Source: Verrucomicrobiota bacterium JB022
Lineage (GTDB): Bacteria; Verrucomicrobiota; Verrucomicrobiia; Opitutales; Oceanipulchritudinaceae
Length of the DNA: 48,427 nucleotides
Reading direction: 5' to 3'
NCBI GenBank assembly: GCA_030673845.1
Contig: JAUTCQ010000023.1
Coordinates: 1-48,427 of the forward strand
In this document: piece after piece, positions 24,001 to 31,662 of the stretch
Layout of the letters: the number at the start of each line of letters is the position of its first letter
Numbering within the stretch: the first letter of the stretch is position 1
Notes under the pieces: generated by a model
The model's database searches: none
Told to the model about the DNA's origin: nothing
The model's input: the letters and a program-made list of their open reading frames with translations, nothing else
Program-made: the position numbers and the translations under genes

Positions 24001-25696
24001 AGATGAAATCCTGCGTAATACCGCCGGGTGGCCTTTGTATGCCTATACCGATGAGGAGACAGGTCAGATTACCAACCTGAATACGGAACAGCGCAACGGG
24101 GCTTGGGGCATCGTCAATCCCTTCGACGGCAACACCTTTGTGCAGATCGCGAACCGCTATACGGGCACATTGGCGAGCTCGATCAATGGTGTGCGACTTC
24201 GCTACGCTCCGGAGACGAACAACAACATCTGGTTTTCCGACGAGCCCGACATCGTGATCGAAGGGCGCCCGTATCTCGAAGTAAATGACCTTGTTTACCG
24301 ACCCGGTATTTACTACCGCGAGAGCGAGTGGGCCTTTACCTTCAACCTCGAGAACTCAGGTTGTAAAGACTTCCTGCCGGGCTCGGAGGCCACTCTGGAA
24401 ATCTCTCTGGCTGGCTATGACACTGCTCGAGAATCGGTCGAAGGCAGTTCTACCATTCCGGCAACCACATTTACAGGGAACGGGAGTTTGGACCGCGTCG
24501 TTGCGACGGTACGGGATGTTCGAGGCCTGCCGCGAGGCACCTCCGCGCCCTTCCGCAGCAGCCTGCGCATCCCCAAATACAATGAGGCTGCCGTTTCGTC
24601 TTATGCCGGCATCGAACCGAACCCGGACGAAACCTACATTCCTCCCGTTTTCCCAGCCTTCTCCGTCAGCCGCCCGGAAGAAGAAGGAGAGCCGATTAGC
24701 TACCTGCCGCTGTCAACCATTGGAATTACCGATACGATCCCCGGGGATCAGGCTCCTTGGCGATTGGACGGCAATCAGAACTTCGTCGATCCGAACGTAC
24801 TTCGTTGGCCAATGTTCTTCTTCCCGTCTAACGCATTGGTCGGAGGCAGCCCTTATTCGCTGTTCTTTACGCGAGAGCCGGCCGCGTTTGCGCCCCGCTT
24901 CACGATTACCGCCAATGTGCCGCTGGCAGTCGATGAACTTCAGTTGACGTTTACGGCCGGCATCTTCGTTGATGTGACGCCCCCAAGGCAGACCCTGCGT
25001 CAATGGCAGACTTTCTGGAATATCCAGCGGGAGATGCCCGACTTCCTTCGTCAGGAATCTGCCGCATTTGCCAACAATGATGAAGGGTTGGGCTTGCTCG
25101 ACAACTTTACGGTGCCTCTCAGCTCGGGTATCGGCCTCGACTATGTGGGCCAAGGCGCTTCGAGCATTGCAGAAATCCTTGCTCTGGATCCCGATGGAGA
25201 CGGCTATACGAATGCGGCTGAGTGGGCCTTCGTGGCCAATCCGTTGAAAGCCGATCTGCCGGGAGCTCTGGTGGCGACCGATCTGGTGGTGGAAGACCAA
25301 AACGGGACTTCCGCAGAATACCTCCAGGTCACGTTCAATGCCCTGTCGGATTATTCCAATTCCAGCTTTATCTACGAAGTTTGGGCTTCGGACTCCGCTC
25401 GCTTCAATGGCTTCGAGGAGGATGCTGCTACCAATACGGTCCGTTTGCTGCATTACGACCCGCGGGCCGGTGGAAACGCTGATAATGCGGAGCATCTGCG
25501 CACCTTGCGCCCTGCCGTCCAGGCCGTCATCCACAACGGCTACAGCTACCGGATTACGGTGCGCGATGTGGAGGCTCTTGGCAAGGACGCCAGCGGCAAC
25601 CTGACTCAGGCGCGCTTTATCAAGGTGATGGCCTATTACATCCCGGACTCGGAGTTCGCTGACAAGACGCCCTTCAACGAGGGCGCCAGCGAATAG
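21032..25696 (+). CDS. Giant secreted RCC1-repeat and CARDB-domain protein
   Basis: The 1554-residue product has a signal peptide (ending near PLLPVVQA). Residues about 33-410 are RCC1 beta-propeller repeats, for example GSLWAWGSNASGQLGTGG and GVLYGWGSNNNAQL. From about 430 there are several CARDB-like immunoglobulin folds: around 435-560 (SLTLSNIGSGPLPSNSGLEI), 560-690 (DLSVVATLTVPDAPVNVGET), 870-1000 (RPDLTVESVEYNSQ) and 1080-1190 (RPYLEVNDLVYRPGIYYRES). Near residue 1385 is LDPDGDGYTNAAEW, a calcium-loop motif common in large PVC secreted proteins. RCC1 propellers and CARDB domains are interaction or adhesion modules. It follows the secretin by 36 bases and is ended by a strong terminator, so it may be cargo or surface partner of this machine. 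Confidence 0.85.
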   Translation: MNLHLPKLQHRSLVGMLGCSLAAPLLPVVQADTLEAGDNYVMVITESGELWTWGTSATGGLGLDTATTAINPTRVLGDREWLDVAIGADHTVAIAADGSLWAWGSNASGQLGTGGTDDRRVPQRIGYDNDWKDVDATGSYTLALKSNGVLYGWGSNNNAQLLRSPSTFPRQLSPLILNDSRNSLSGVKITAMSAGVNHVLAVDSEGRLLGWGLNASGQLGIPGLPALPSQSVQVISTDPKWVSVEAGAVQSFALDNQGQVYAFGYGTLGSLGLGGTSTASTPTRVPFPAGVQIKSIKMDRATPTHVVAISTEGDVYAWGANTPAFGQLGVDLYDDYDRVISANMQFSSPQKLVDKAVFVENVAQLDFTEVAMGDEFTLLRAGASQLYATGSNAANQLGTGLGAGGSNVFLRVPLGIPDMVAEASLSANETPYISGTFDLSLTLSNIGSGPLPSNSGLEIALYLSEDPNFSRDTDVRLPVALGADRPMQELGNEIVYNNSLAGSNQRVLTASVGLPADRLRAGTYYLFVDVNGEGTTLEANLDNNTFQVEEPLSFTPDLSVVATLTVPDAPVNVGETIALNYTLANGGTAQVVEGTTLQAFYQYLGTATGTSTTADKVAVGPIQAVEGPILPNSSTTGTLNLVLPSISAGNYRFGIFVDPANQVEEISEVNNESTDNRPGRYVQVLLSNDGSNNLKEGADFTVQPAPTSEDGQLRYLNPNTIRFNPAAGAQWQNTTALDAIQNEPNNEVQPYTPEGDNALIPQPGLVAGQSASFEIEVTGPFVVEFVWGLAATEAGIDNFNDSITFTIDGAAPFGFEDQAVISGNQGWTAYRQLVEKGATPRKLRWTYTRGTGSPAAYAFVDRIVVREELRPDLTVESVEYNSQNIELFILKSHQYLDVVINGINAGAAMEPAGGSHFFDTEVRLSRDKVWGNSDDVILGVLEELQDLDGNGRFIYGQDFDMNFCMPDGEYYLAVYVDSTRRYREINDETADEILRNTAGWPLYAYTDEETGQITNLNTEQRNGAWGIVNPFDGNTFVQIANRYTGTLASSINGVRLRYAPETNNNIWFSDEPDIVIEGRPYLEVNDLVYRPGIYYRESEWAFTFNLENSGCKDFLPGSEATLEISLAGYDTARESVEGSSTIPATTFTGNGSLDRVVATVRDVRGLPRGTSAPFRSSLRIPKYNEAAVSSYAGIEPNPDETYIPPVFPAFSVSRPEEEGEPISYLPLSTIGITDTIPGDQAPWRLDGNQNFVDPNVLRWPMFFFPSNALVGGSPYSLFFTREPAAFAPRFTITANVPLAVDELQLTFTAGIFVDVTPPRQTLRQWQTFWNIQREMPDFLRQESAAFANNDEGLGLLDNFTVPLSSGIGLDYVGQGASSIAEILALDPDGDGYTNAAEWAFVANPLKADLPGALVATDLVVEDQNGTSAEYLQVTFNALSDYSNSSFIYEVWASDSARFNGFEEDAATNTVRLLHYDPRAGGNADNAEHLRTLRPAVQAVIHNGYSYRITVRDVEALGKDASGNLTQARFIKVMAYYIPDSEFADKTPFNEGASE

Positions 25697-25730
25697 GCGG
25701 GGGACTTTTCTCTCAACCTGTCTTGTCCAA

Positions 25731-25769
25731 GGCCCGATCGGTGTCAAAAGCCGGTCGGGCCTCTTTTTG
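25731..25769 (+). terminator. Strong terminator after the giant gene
   Basis: GGCCCGATCGG (25731-25741) pairs with CCGGTCGGGCC (25751-25761) with one G-T pair and a 9-base loop, followed by TCTTTTTGTC. It lies between convergent genes and may serve both. Confidence 0.9.
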
Positions 25770-25778
25770 TCTGCCCGA

Positions 25779-26405
25779 TCAGGCGAGGGAGGTCACGTGG
25801 CCTTGGGCGAGCTTGACGAGGAAGACGGCCAGGTTGCTCGACATGTGGGCCGCGATGCAGGGCAGCAGGGAGCGGTCGGGGTTGAGGCTCCAGAAGCGCA
25901 CGGTGTAAAACCAGAGCGAGTTGAGGAAAAGCAGCAGCAGGGCCCAGGCAGCCTGCTTGTCCAGCGCCCAGCTAAACTGATACCAGGCGGCGCCTTCGGC
26001 CTGCTCGGTATAATACTGGTAGTGGGCGAGGGCAAAGAGCAGCGAAAACCCGACGATGCTGGCCCAGAGGACCGCCTTGCCTTTTTTCGTGACTACGAGA
26101 TAGCCGCGGAAGATCAGCTCTTCGCCAAAACCGGCTGCGAGCATGGGCAGCAGGTAGAGCCACGAGATGTCGCTCTGGTCGGCACTTACGCCGAGCGCGT
26201 ATTCGCCGCCGGTCTCCAGCGCGACGAGCGCGAGCGCGCCGCCGATGGCGATCCAGATGGGCAGGAGAGGGGAGGGCACGGCGCCAGGGAAGGCTTTGGG
26301 GTTGGGCTCCCCCCGGCGGTGGGCCTGCAAGTCGGCCCACCAAAGCTTGCCCAGATAGGCGGCCCCGGCAGCCACCAGTAACATGATGAGAGGAGATTCG
26401 TTCAT
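25779..26405 (-). CDS. CPBP-family intramembrane metalloprotease-like protein
   Basis: From ATG 26405 the product is 208 residues with about six transmembrane segments. The CPBP/CAAX motifs are present: motif 1 GFGEELIFRGYLV with paired glutamates and arginine, motif 2 SLLFALAHYQYY with the histidine, and motif 3 CIAAHMSSNL near the C-terminus. These enzymes cleave membrane-near peptides or act in bacteriocin maturation and immunity. A longer in-frame form from 26459 would run into the start region of the polyprenyl synthase gene, so I prefer 26405. The gene diverges from that gene and converges with the giant gene. Substrate is unknown. Confidence 0.85.
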   Translation of the reverse strand: MNESPLIMLLVAAGAAYLGKLWWADLQAHRRGEPNPKAFPGAVPSPLLPIWIAIGGALALVALETGGEYALGVSADQSDISWLYLLPMLAAGFGEELIFRGYLVVTKKGKAVLWASIVGFSLLFALAHYQYYTEQAEGAAWYQFSWALDKQAAWALLLLFLNSLWFYTVRFWSLNPDRSLLPCIAAHMSSNLAVFLVKLAQGHVTSLA

Positions 26406-26483
26406 TGCAGCGATCAGTTTTGGTTTTTGCCAGCCAAGTGAACCCGCTTGATTTTGCAACCCTCACTGCCTAAGGTCCCCCAA

Positions 26484-27521
26484 ATGGTAGCATCCAGTGG
26501 TCCCAGCACGCCCCGGCCCGAGGGCATCGGCAGCATCACCGCCCCGATCGAAGCGCACCTGCAGGCGCTTGAGCGGTACTTGCTGGACGAGGTGTCTTCC
26601 TTTGAGCCGGAGGTGCAGGAGCTGGTGCGCTACACCTTCCAGCACAGTGGCAAGAAGATCCGGCCCATCCTCGTATTTTACAGCGGCTGGACAGGCGAGG
26701 GCGAGGAGCCGCCGACCGATCTCATCCGCGCCGCCGCCATCGTGGAGCTCGTCCACCTCGCCACGCTGGTGCACGACGATATCCTGGACAATGCCGACCT
26801 GCGGCACCGCACCCCCACGGTGGCCCACCGCTACGGGGCCCATGCGGCGGTGCTGTTGGGCGATGCTGTGTTTGCCCACGCGCTGAAGCTGGCGGCGGAC
26901 TTCCCGACCACCTTCGTCTGCCGCGAAGTGGCGCAGGCCACCCGGCAAGTCTGCTCAGGCGAGATCGCGCAGACCTTTGCCCGTGGGCGCGCCGACCTCT
27001 CTCTGCCGGCCTACTACCGGATGATCGACTTGAAGACGGCGGAGCTGTTTCGCGTGTCGGCCCTGTTGGGCGCTACCTTGACGCACCCGGCCTCGGGCTT
27101 CCCCGAAGCGGCAGCGGAGTTCGCGCGCCGCCTCGGCATCGCTTACCAGATCTTCGACGACCTGGCCGACCTCTTTTCCTCGGAAGACAAGGCGGGCAAA
27201 ACGCTGGGGACCGACCTCGCGAGCGGCAAGTTCACCCTGCCGTTCCTGCTCTGGTTCCCCACGTTGACCGATGCGCAGCAGCAGGAGTGGATCCGCCGTA
27301 TCAACACCCACCCCGATGCGGTGCTGGAGCTGCGGGCGGAGTGGGAGCAGGCCGGCATCCTGCCCAAGGTGGTCGACGCCTTCCGCCACGAGCTGCGCTT
27401 GGCCACCGAGGCCCTCGAGCCCTATCAGGAGCTGCCGGCGGCCCAGAGGCTTCCCCGCCTGCTCGGTTTCGTGGAGGCCGCCTGCGCCAAGCTGCTCGCC
27501 CAGATCGGCTATCAGGAGTAA
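26484..27521 (+). CDS. Polyprenyl diphosphate synthase
   Basis: The 345-residue product is a trans-prenyltransferase of the octaprenyl or heptaprenyl type. The first Asp-rich motif is LVHDDILDNADLRH and the second is QIFDDLADLFSSEDKAGKTL followed by LASGKFTLPFLL. Such enzymes extend allylic diphosphates with isopentenyl diphosphate to make the side chain of menaquinone or ubiquinone. ATG 26484 is preceded by AAGG; an in-frame TTG at 26448 is possible but gives no added conserved sequence. The residues before the first motif are not bulky aromatics at the usual chain-stop positions, so a longer product is likely, but its exact length cannot be read. Confidence 0.92.
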   Translation: MVASSGPSTPRPEGIGSITAPIEAHLQALERYLLDEVSSFEPEVQELVRYTFQHSGKKIRPILVFYSGWTGEGEEPPTDLIRAAAIVELVHLATLVHDDILDNADLRHRTPTVAHRYGAHAAVLLGDAVFAHALKLAADFPTTFVCREVAQATRQVCSGEIAQTFARGRADLSLPAYYRMIDLKTAELFRVSALLGATLTHPASGFPEAAAEFARRLGIAYQIFDDLADLFSSEDKAGKTLGTDLASGKFTLPFLLWFPTLTDAQQQEWIRRINTHPDAVLELRAEWEQAGILPKVVDAFRHELRLATEALEPYQELPAAQRLPRLLGFVEAACAKLLAQIGYQE

Positions 27522-27614
27522 GACCGGGCGGTCTGGCCCGGTGCAACTCTACCGGGCAGTTGGGGTTAAAACCGTTAAATCTACCGCATTTGCGGTTGAA
27601 ACTGCTGTCCTATT

Positions 27615-28265
27615 ATGGCATCTTTCAGCTCCTCAATGGCTTTGACCGGCACACTCGACAAGGCGGCGACTACTTCATCTGCACCTGTGACCAGTGCGGA
27701 CGAGGATTGGTCGTACGTGGAGCGAGTGCAGGCCGGCGATGTGGCGGCCTTTGATTTCCTCGTCACCAAGTACCGGGAGCGTCTCTTTTCGATCGTCTAC
27801 AACATGACGTCGAACCGGGAGGACGCTGCCGACCTGACGCAGGAAGCCTTTATCAAGGCCTTTTCGTCCATCAAGCGCTTCCGCGGCAAGTCCTCGTTCT
27901 TCACGTGGCTTTACCGCATCGCCGTCAATACCACCCTCAGCCAGCTGAAAAAGCACCGCTTGCGCCGCTTCTTCAGCCTGGAAAACCTGCACGACGAAGC
28001 CACTTCTTCGGAGATTGTCGAAACCCTCTCCGAGGGCGGCAAGGCGGAGCGTCGCAGTTTGGCCAGCGAGCTGCAGGAAAAATTGAACGAAGCGCTTCAG
28101 AAGCTGTCTCCTAAGCATAGAACGGTCGTGGTCCTTTTCGAAATCGAGGGTCTTAGCCACCAAGAGATTTCGGAGATCATGGGATGTTCTGTCGGGACGG
28201 TCCGCTCACGCTTGCATTATGCCAAGCAACAGCTCCAGGCCTACCTGCAGGACTATATCCGCTGA
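27615..28265 (+). CDS. ECF sigma factor (RpoE-like)
   Basis: The 216-residue protein has the ECF sigma layout: a short extension (residues 1-30), then sigma region 2 (VERVQAGDVAAFDFLVTKY, SNREDAADLTQEAFIKAFS, GKSSFFTWLYRIAVNTTLS) that binds the -10 element and core polymerase, a linker, and region 4 (LQKLSPKHRTVVVLFEIEGL, HQEISEIMGCSVGTVRSRLH) that binds the -35. It directs RNA polymerase to a stress regulon. A putative anti-sigma gene follows after 10 bases. The upstream gap has a repeated ACCGGG motif but no convincing auto-promoter. Cognate promoters elsewhere in the genome would reveal the regulon. Confidence 0.93.
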   Translation: MASFSSSMALTGTLDKAATTSSAPVTSADEDWSYVERVQAGDVAAFDFLVTKYRERLFSIVYNMTSNREDAADLTQEAFIKAFSSIKRFRGKSSFFTWLYRIAVNTTLSQLKKHRLRRFFSLENLHDEATSSEIVETLSEGGKAERRSLASELQEKLNEALQKLSPKHRTVVVLFEIEGLSHQEISEIMGCSVGTVRSRLHYAKQQLQAYLQDYIR

Positions 28266-28275
28266 CCGTCCTCTG

Positions 28276-28923
28276 ATGCTCATGCCGGAAAACAAGCCAC
28301 AACCTCGTATCGCGGTCGAAGACCTGCTCCAGCTCAAGCGAGCCGAAAAGCCTGATCAGGCTTTCTGGCAGGATTTCGATCGTCAGCTCCAGGAACGCCG
28401 CCTCCGCCTCTTGATGGATCGCGAGGACCCCACCGCAGGGTGGGCACGGGGCTGGATCCGCTGGAGCTTCCTGGCTGGCACACCCGCCGCCGCCACCGCC
28501 TTTTTGTTTGGCTTCGGCATCCTGCAGTTGCCTGTCACCGCCTTCAACCCGTCCGGCACGCCCGGGCAGACCGATGAAGGAGCGACGGCCTCCGCGCCCC
28601 GCCCGGCTGGTCAGCCCCTGCAGGCTTCGTCCTTCGGCCCGGCGGTGACTGCGCTGGCGATGGATCTGCCGACGCCTTCGCGCGAGCGCCCCGCCGAGCT
28701 GGCTACCCCGAGCGCCAGCAACCGGATCGACTTGATGTCGTCTTTTGTGTCGTTTGCCAACGATGCGCTTTCCGGTGAAGACGCCACTACGGGCAGCTTC
28801 CGCAAGATCATGGCCCCCACCTCGCTGGTATCCGAACCACGGCCCAGCTACCAGTATGTGGCGGAGCCGTTGACCTCCAACGAGGTGGACACCAGGGCAC
28901 ACCGCAGTTCGGAACTTTTCTAG
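28276..28923 (+). CDS. Single-pass membrane protein, candidate anti-sigma factor
   Basis: From ATG 28276 (or 28282) the product is about 215 residues. Residues 1-60 are charged and helical (EDLLQLKRAEKPDQAFWQDF) and would be cytoplasmic. One transmembrane helix lies at about residues 61-85 (WIRWSFLAGTPAAATAFLFG). The rest is a low-complexity exported tail without known domains. I find no HxxxCxxC zinc anti-sigma motif. Its place directly between the sigma factor and the HtrA-like gene, and its topology, match anti-sigma factors such as RseA. The family is not recognised from sequence, so this role is inferred from context. Confidence 0.6.
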   Translation: MLMPENKPQPRIAVEDLLQLKRAEKPDQAFWQDFDRQLQERRLRLLMDREDPTAGWARGWIRWSFLAGTPAAATAFLFGFGILQLPVTAFNPSGTPGQTDEGATASAPRPAGQPLQASSFGPAVTALAMDLPTPSRERPAELATPSASNRIDLMSSFVSFANDALSGEDATTGSFRKIMAPTSLVSEPRPSYQYVAEPLTSNEVDTRAHRSSELF

Positions 28924-28929
28924 CAGCGT

Positions 28930-30051
28930 ATGCGGTGGCTCTTGATGATGATAGCCGCTCTTTGGGGAGTTGGTTCAGGGTCGCCCTTGTTTGCCCAGGA
29001 TTTTATGGCGCTCCAGCGCCGCATGGTGGAGCTGTATGAGCAGCACTCGCACTCCATCGTCCGCGTCAAGGCCGCCTATCCGTCTTCCGGGCCCGACGAC
29101 ACCCCACGCGTGCTGATCGGCACGGGCTTCTTCATTTCCCGCGAAGGCCATGTGCTGACCAATGCCACCGTGGTGCAAAAGCCCGAGCGCGCCTGGGTCG
29201 AGCAAAACGGCGTCTCCTATGCCGCCGATGTGGTGGGCATCGACGAAAGCAGCAACCTGGCGCTGCTCAAGGTCCGCGACCTGCCGCCCCGCTTCAATTT
29301 CTTCCACTTGGCCGATACGCCGGAGCTGCCGCCGGTGGGCACCATCCTCGTCCGGATCAGTATGCCGTTGGAGTTTGGGCCGTCGCCCAGCCTGGGCCTC
29401 GTTACCGGCTACGAATCGCGGTTCGCCCAACGCTTTTTCCCCTGCAAGTTTATGCGCACCTCCCTGCCAGCCGGCCCGGGCGAGGGTGGTGCCGCCTATA
29501 TCGACCTCAGCGGTCGCCTGGTGGGCATGCAGACCTTTTCCTTGCCTGAGATGGGCGCCACCTATGCCCTGCCGGCCCGGGCGGCCCTGCGCCTGCGGGA
29601 CGACCTGCTTTTCAACGGAGAGATCGGTTATGGCTGGATCGGCTTCGAGATCCGCATCGAGAGCGACCGCGAGCGCGGCGCACGCCTGGTGATCGATAAG
29701 CTCGTGCCTGAGACGCCCGCTACCAACTCCGGCCTTGAGCCCGACGACGTGCTGATCGAGATCGGCGGCTATGAGATCCATACGCTCGACGATCTACGCA
29801 ACGCCATGTTCTACTCCCGCGTAGGCACGTTTACCGACATCAAGGTGCGCCGGGGCGATGTCGTGAAGGAATTTTCCGTGCAAGTGGCCAAGCGGCCCAA
29901 AAACGAGCCGCTGGAGATCGTGACCCGCATGCCCCGGCTCGACGGCGAAGTCTCGCCCATCCGCCGCCCCAGTGAGCCGCCCGAAGATTCGATGATCCTG
30001 CCCTTCAGCGCCGAAATGCCGCTCCCCATGATGCCGGCGGAAGGCCAGTAA
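28930..30051 (+). CDS. HtrA/DegS-like protein lacking the catalytic triad, with PDZ domain
   Basis: The 373-residue exported protein (signal peptide ending near SPLFAQ) aligns along the whole HtrA trypsin-like domain: IGTGFFISREGHVLTN, VVGIDESSNLALLKV and GRLVGMQTFSLPEMG. The three catalytic positions are replaced: Thr80 in LTNATVV for His, Asn109 in SSNLALL for Asp, and Gly186 in PGEGGAA for the Ser of GNSGG. A PDZ domain follows (about 235-322, LVPETPATNSGLEPDDVLIE). It should thus be a pseudoprotease. It starts 6 bases after the candidate anti-sigma gene. A likely part is to sense envelope damage by PDZ binding and hand the signal on without cutting. A Pro-rich tail ends the protein. Confidence 0.85.
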   Translation: MRWLLMMIAALWGVGSGSPLFAQDFMALQRRMVELYEQHSHSIVRVKAAYPSSGPDDTPRVLIGTGFFISREGHVLTNATVVQKPERAWVEQNGVSYAADVVGIDESSNLALLKVRDLPPRFNFFHLADTPELPPVGTILVRISMPLEFGPSPSLGLVTGYESRFAQRFFPCKFMRTSLPAGPGEGGAAYIDLSGRLVGMQTFSLPEMGATYALPARAALRLRDDLLFNGEIGYGWIGFEIRIESDRERGARLVIDKLVPETPATNSGLEPDDVLIEIGGYEIHTLDDLRNAMFYSRVGTFTDIKVRRGDVVKEFSVQVAKRPKNEPLEIVTRMPRLDGEVSPIRRPSEPPEDSMILPFSAEMPLPMMPAEGQ

Positions 30052-30119
30052 AACCGGGGCCGCACAAAAAGGCGGGCGAAGGGCATTGACATAACCAGTT
30101 CACCGCCTTAGGGCTGCGG

Positions 30120-30140
30120 TAGATAAGCACGTCTTATCTA
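30120..30140 (+). promoter_or_regulatory. Dyad upstream of fumC
   Basis: TAGATAAG (30120-30127) and CTTATCTA (30133-30140) form a perfect 8-base inverted repeat with a 5-base spacer, 25 bases before fumC. A TTGACA box lies at 30086-30091, but its -10 partner is poor. The dyad could be an operator or leader hairpin. Confidence 0.5.
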
Positions 30141-30165
30141 AATCCTCCCTTTCCACGGTTTTATC

Positions 30166-31551
30166 ATGAGAACTGAACGCGACTCGATGGGCGAAATGCA
30201 AGTGCCCGATTCCGCTCTCTACGGCGCCTCTACCCAGCGGGCCGTCCTGAACTTCCCCATCAGTGGGCGCGGGATGCCTGCCGACTTCGTCCAGGCCCTC
30301 GGCCTGCTCAAGTGGGCCTGCGTATCGGCCAATGAAGAGCTGAGCCGCATTTCGAAGGACAAGGCCGACTTGATCCGCGCGGCCTCGCTCGAGATTTACG
30401 CCGGCAAGCACAACGACCAGTTCCCGGTCGACGTCTTCCAGACGGGCAGCGCCACCTCCAGCAACATGAATGCGAACGAGGTGATCGCCAACCTGTGCAG
30501 CCTCGCCACCGGTGAGGCCGTCGGCTCCAAGAAGCCCATCCACCCCAACGACGATTGCAACCTCGGTCAGTCCTCCAACGACACGATGCCGACCACCCTG
30601 CACGTCGCGGTGGCCCTCGCGCTGAAGGACAAGCTGATCCCCGCCCTGGAGCACCTCCACGCCAAGCTCGACGAAAAGGCCAAGTCCTTCGACGACGTGG
30701 TGAAGATCGGCCGCACCCACTTGATGGACGCCACGCCGCTCACGCTCGGCCAGGAATTCAGCGGTTACGCCCAGCAGGTCAAGAAGTCGATCGTGCGCGC
30801 GAAGAAGGGCATCGAAGCCCTCGAAGAACTCGCTATCGGCGGCACCGCAGTCGGCACCGGCATCAACACGCACCCTGAGTTCAGCGCCCGCGTGGCCCGC
30901 CTGCTCAGCGAAAAGACGGGCCTGAAGTTCCGCGAAGCCGACAACCACTTCGAAGCCCAGGGCGGTCGCGACGACTCCGTGGAAGTTGCGGGCTACCTCA
31001 GCACCATCGCTGCCAGCCTCACCAAGGTCGCCAACGACATCCGCCTGCTCGGCAGCGGCCCCCGCAGCGGCATCTTCGAGATCAATCTGCCCTCCACCCA
31101 GCCGGGCAGCTCGATCATGCCGGGCAAGGTCAACCCGGTGATGAGCGAAATGCTGATCCAGTCCGCCATTTACACGCAGGGCCTCTGCACCAGCGTGGCC
31201 ATCTGCGGCCGCGACGGTCACTTCGAGCTCAACGTGACGATCCCGCTGATCGCCTACAGCCTGCTCGAATCCATCACCGTGCTCGCCAACGGCGCCCGCA
31301 CCTTCGCCGACCGCTGCGTGGCTGGCATCGAGTGCAACCGCGACCGCTGCGACGAGCTGGTGAAGAAGAGCCTCATGCTCGTCACCGCCCTCAACCCCTA
31401 CATCGGCTACGACAATGCCGCCAAGGTGGCCAAGAAGGCCTTCGCCGAGAACAAGACCCTCCGCGAAGTGGTGCTCGAAATGGGCCTGATGGAAGCCGAC
31501 AAGCTCGACGAGGCACTCGACCCCAGCACGATGGTGACGCCGCAGGCCTAA
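30166..31551 (+). CDS. fumC: Fumarate hydratase, class II
   Basis: The 461-residue enzyme interconverts fumarate and L-malate in the citric acid cycle without an iron-sulfur cluster. The superfamily signature GSSIMPGKVNPVMSE is present near residues 315-330. The substrate-binding segments QTGSATSSNMNANEV and GRTHLMDATPLTLGQ match class II fumarases, and the N-terminus (RDSMGEMQVPDSALYGASTQ) is typical. The length is normal. It works as a cytoplasmic tetramer. Aspartase has the same fold; the HPNDDCNLGQSSND segment favours fumarase. The gene stands alone, with a dyad upstream and a strong terminator downstream. Confidence 0.95.
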   Translation: MRTERDSMGEMQVPDSALYGASTQRAVLNFPISGRGMPADFVQALGLLKWACVSANEELSRISKDKADLIRAASLEIYAGKHNDQFPVDVFQTGSATSSNMNANEVIANLCSLATGEAVGSKKPIHPNDDCNLGQSSNDTMPTTLHVAVALALKDKLIPALEHLHAKLDEKAKSFDDVVKIGRTHLMDATPLTLGQEFSGYAQQVKKSIVRAKKGIEALEELAIGGTAVGTGINTHPEFSARVARLLSEKTGLKFREADNHFEAQGGRDDSVEVAGYLSTIAASLTKVANDIRLLGSGPRSGIFEINLPSTQPGSSIMPGKVNPVMSEMLIQSAIYTQGLCTSVAICGRDGHFELNVTIPLIAYSLLESITVLANGARTFADRCVAGIECNRDRCDELVKKSLMLVTALNPYIGYDNAAKVAKKAFAENKTLREVVLEMGLMEADKLDEALDPSTMVTPQA

Positions 31552-31585
31552 GGGCCATTCTGCCGCGTTTAACGTGATTTCTACG

Positions 31586-31623
31586 ACCGGACGGAAGCGC
31601 CTGCTTCCGCCCGGTTCTTTTTT
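31586..31623 (+). terminator. Strong terminator after fumC
   Basis: ACCGGACGGAAGC (31586-31598) pairs with GCTTCCGCCCGGT (31603-31615) with one A-C mismatch and a 4-base loop, followed by TCTTTTTT. It lies 34 bases after the stop. Confidence 0.93.
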
Positions 31624-31662
31624 GGCTGCCGCCGCCCCCTTGAGGCCTCAAGCTTCGCCTTC

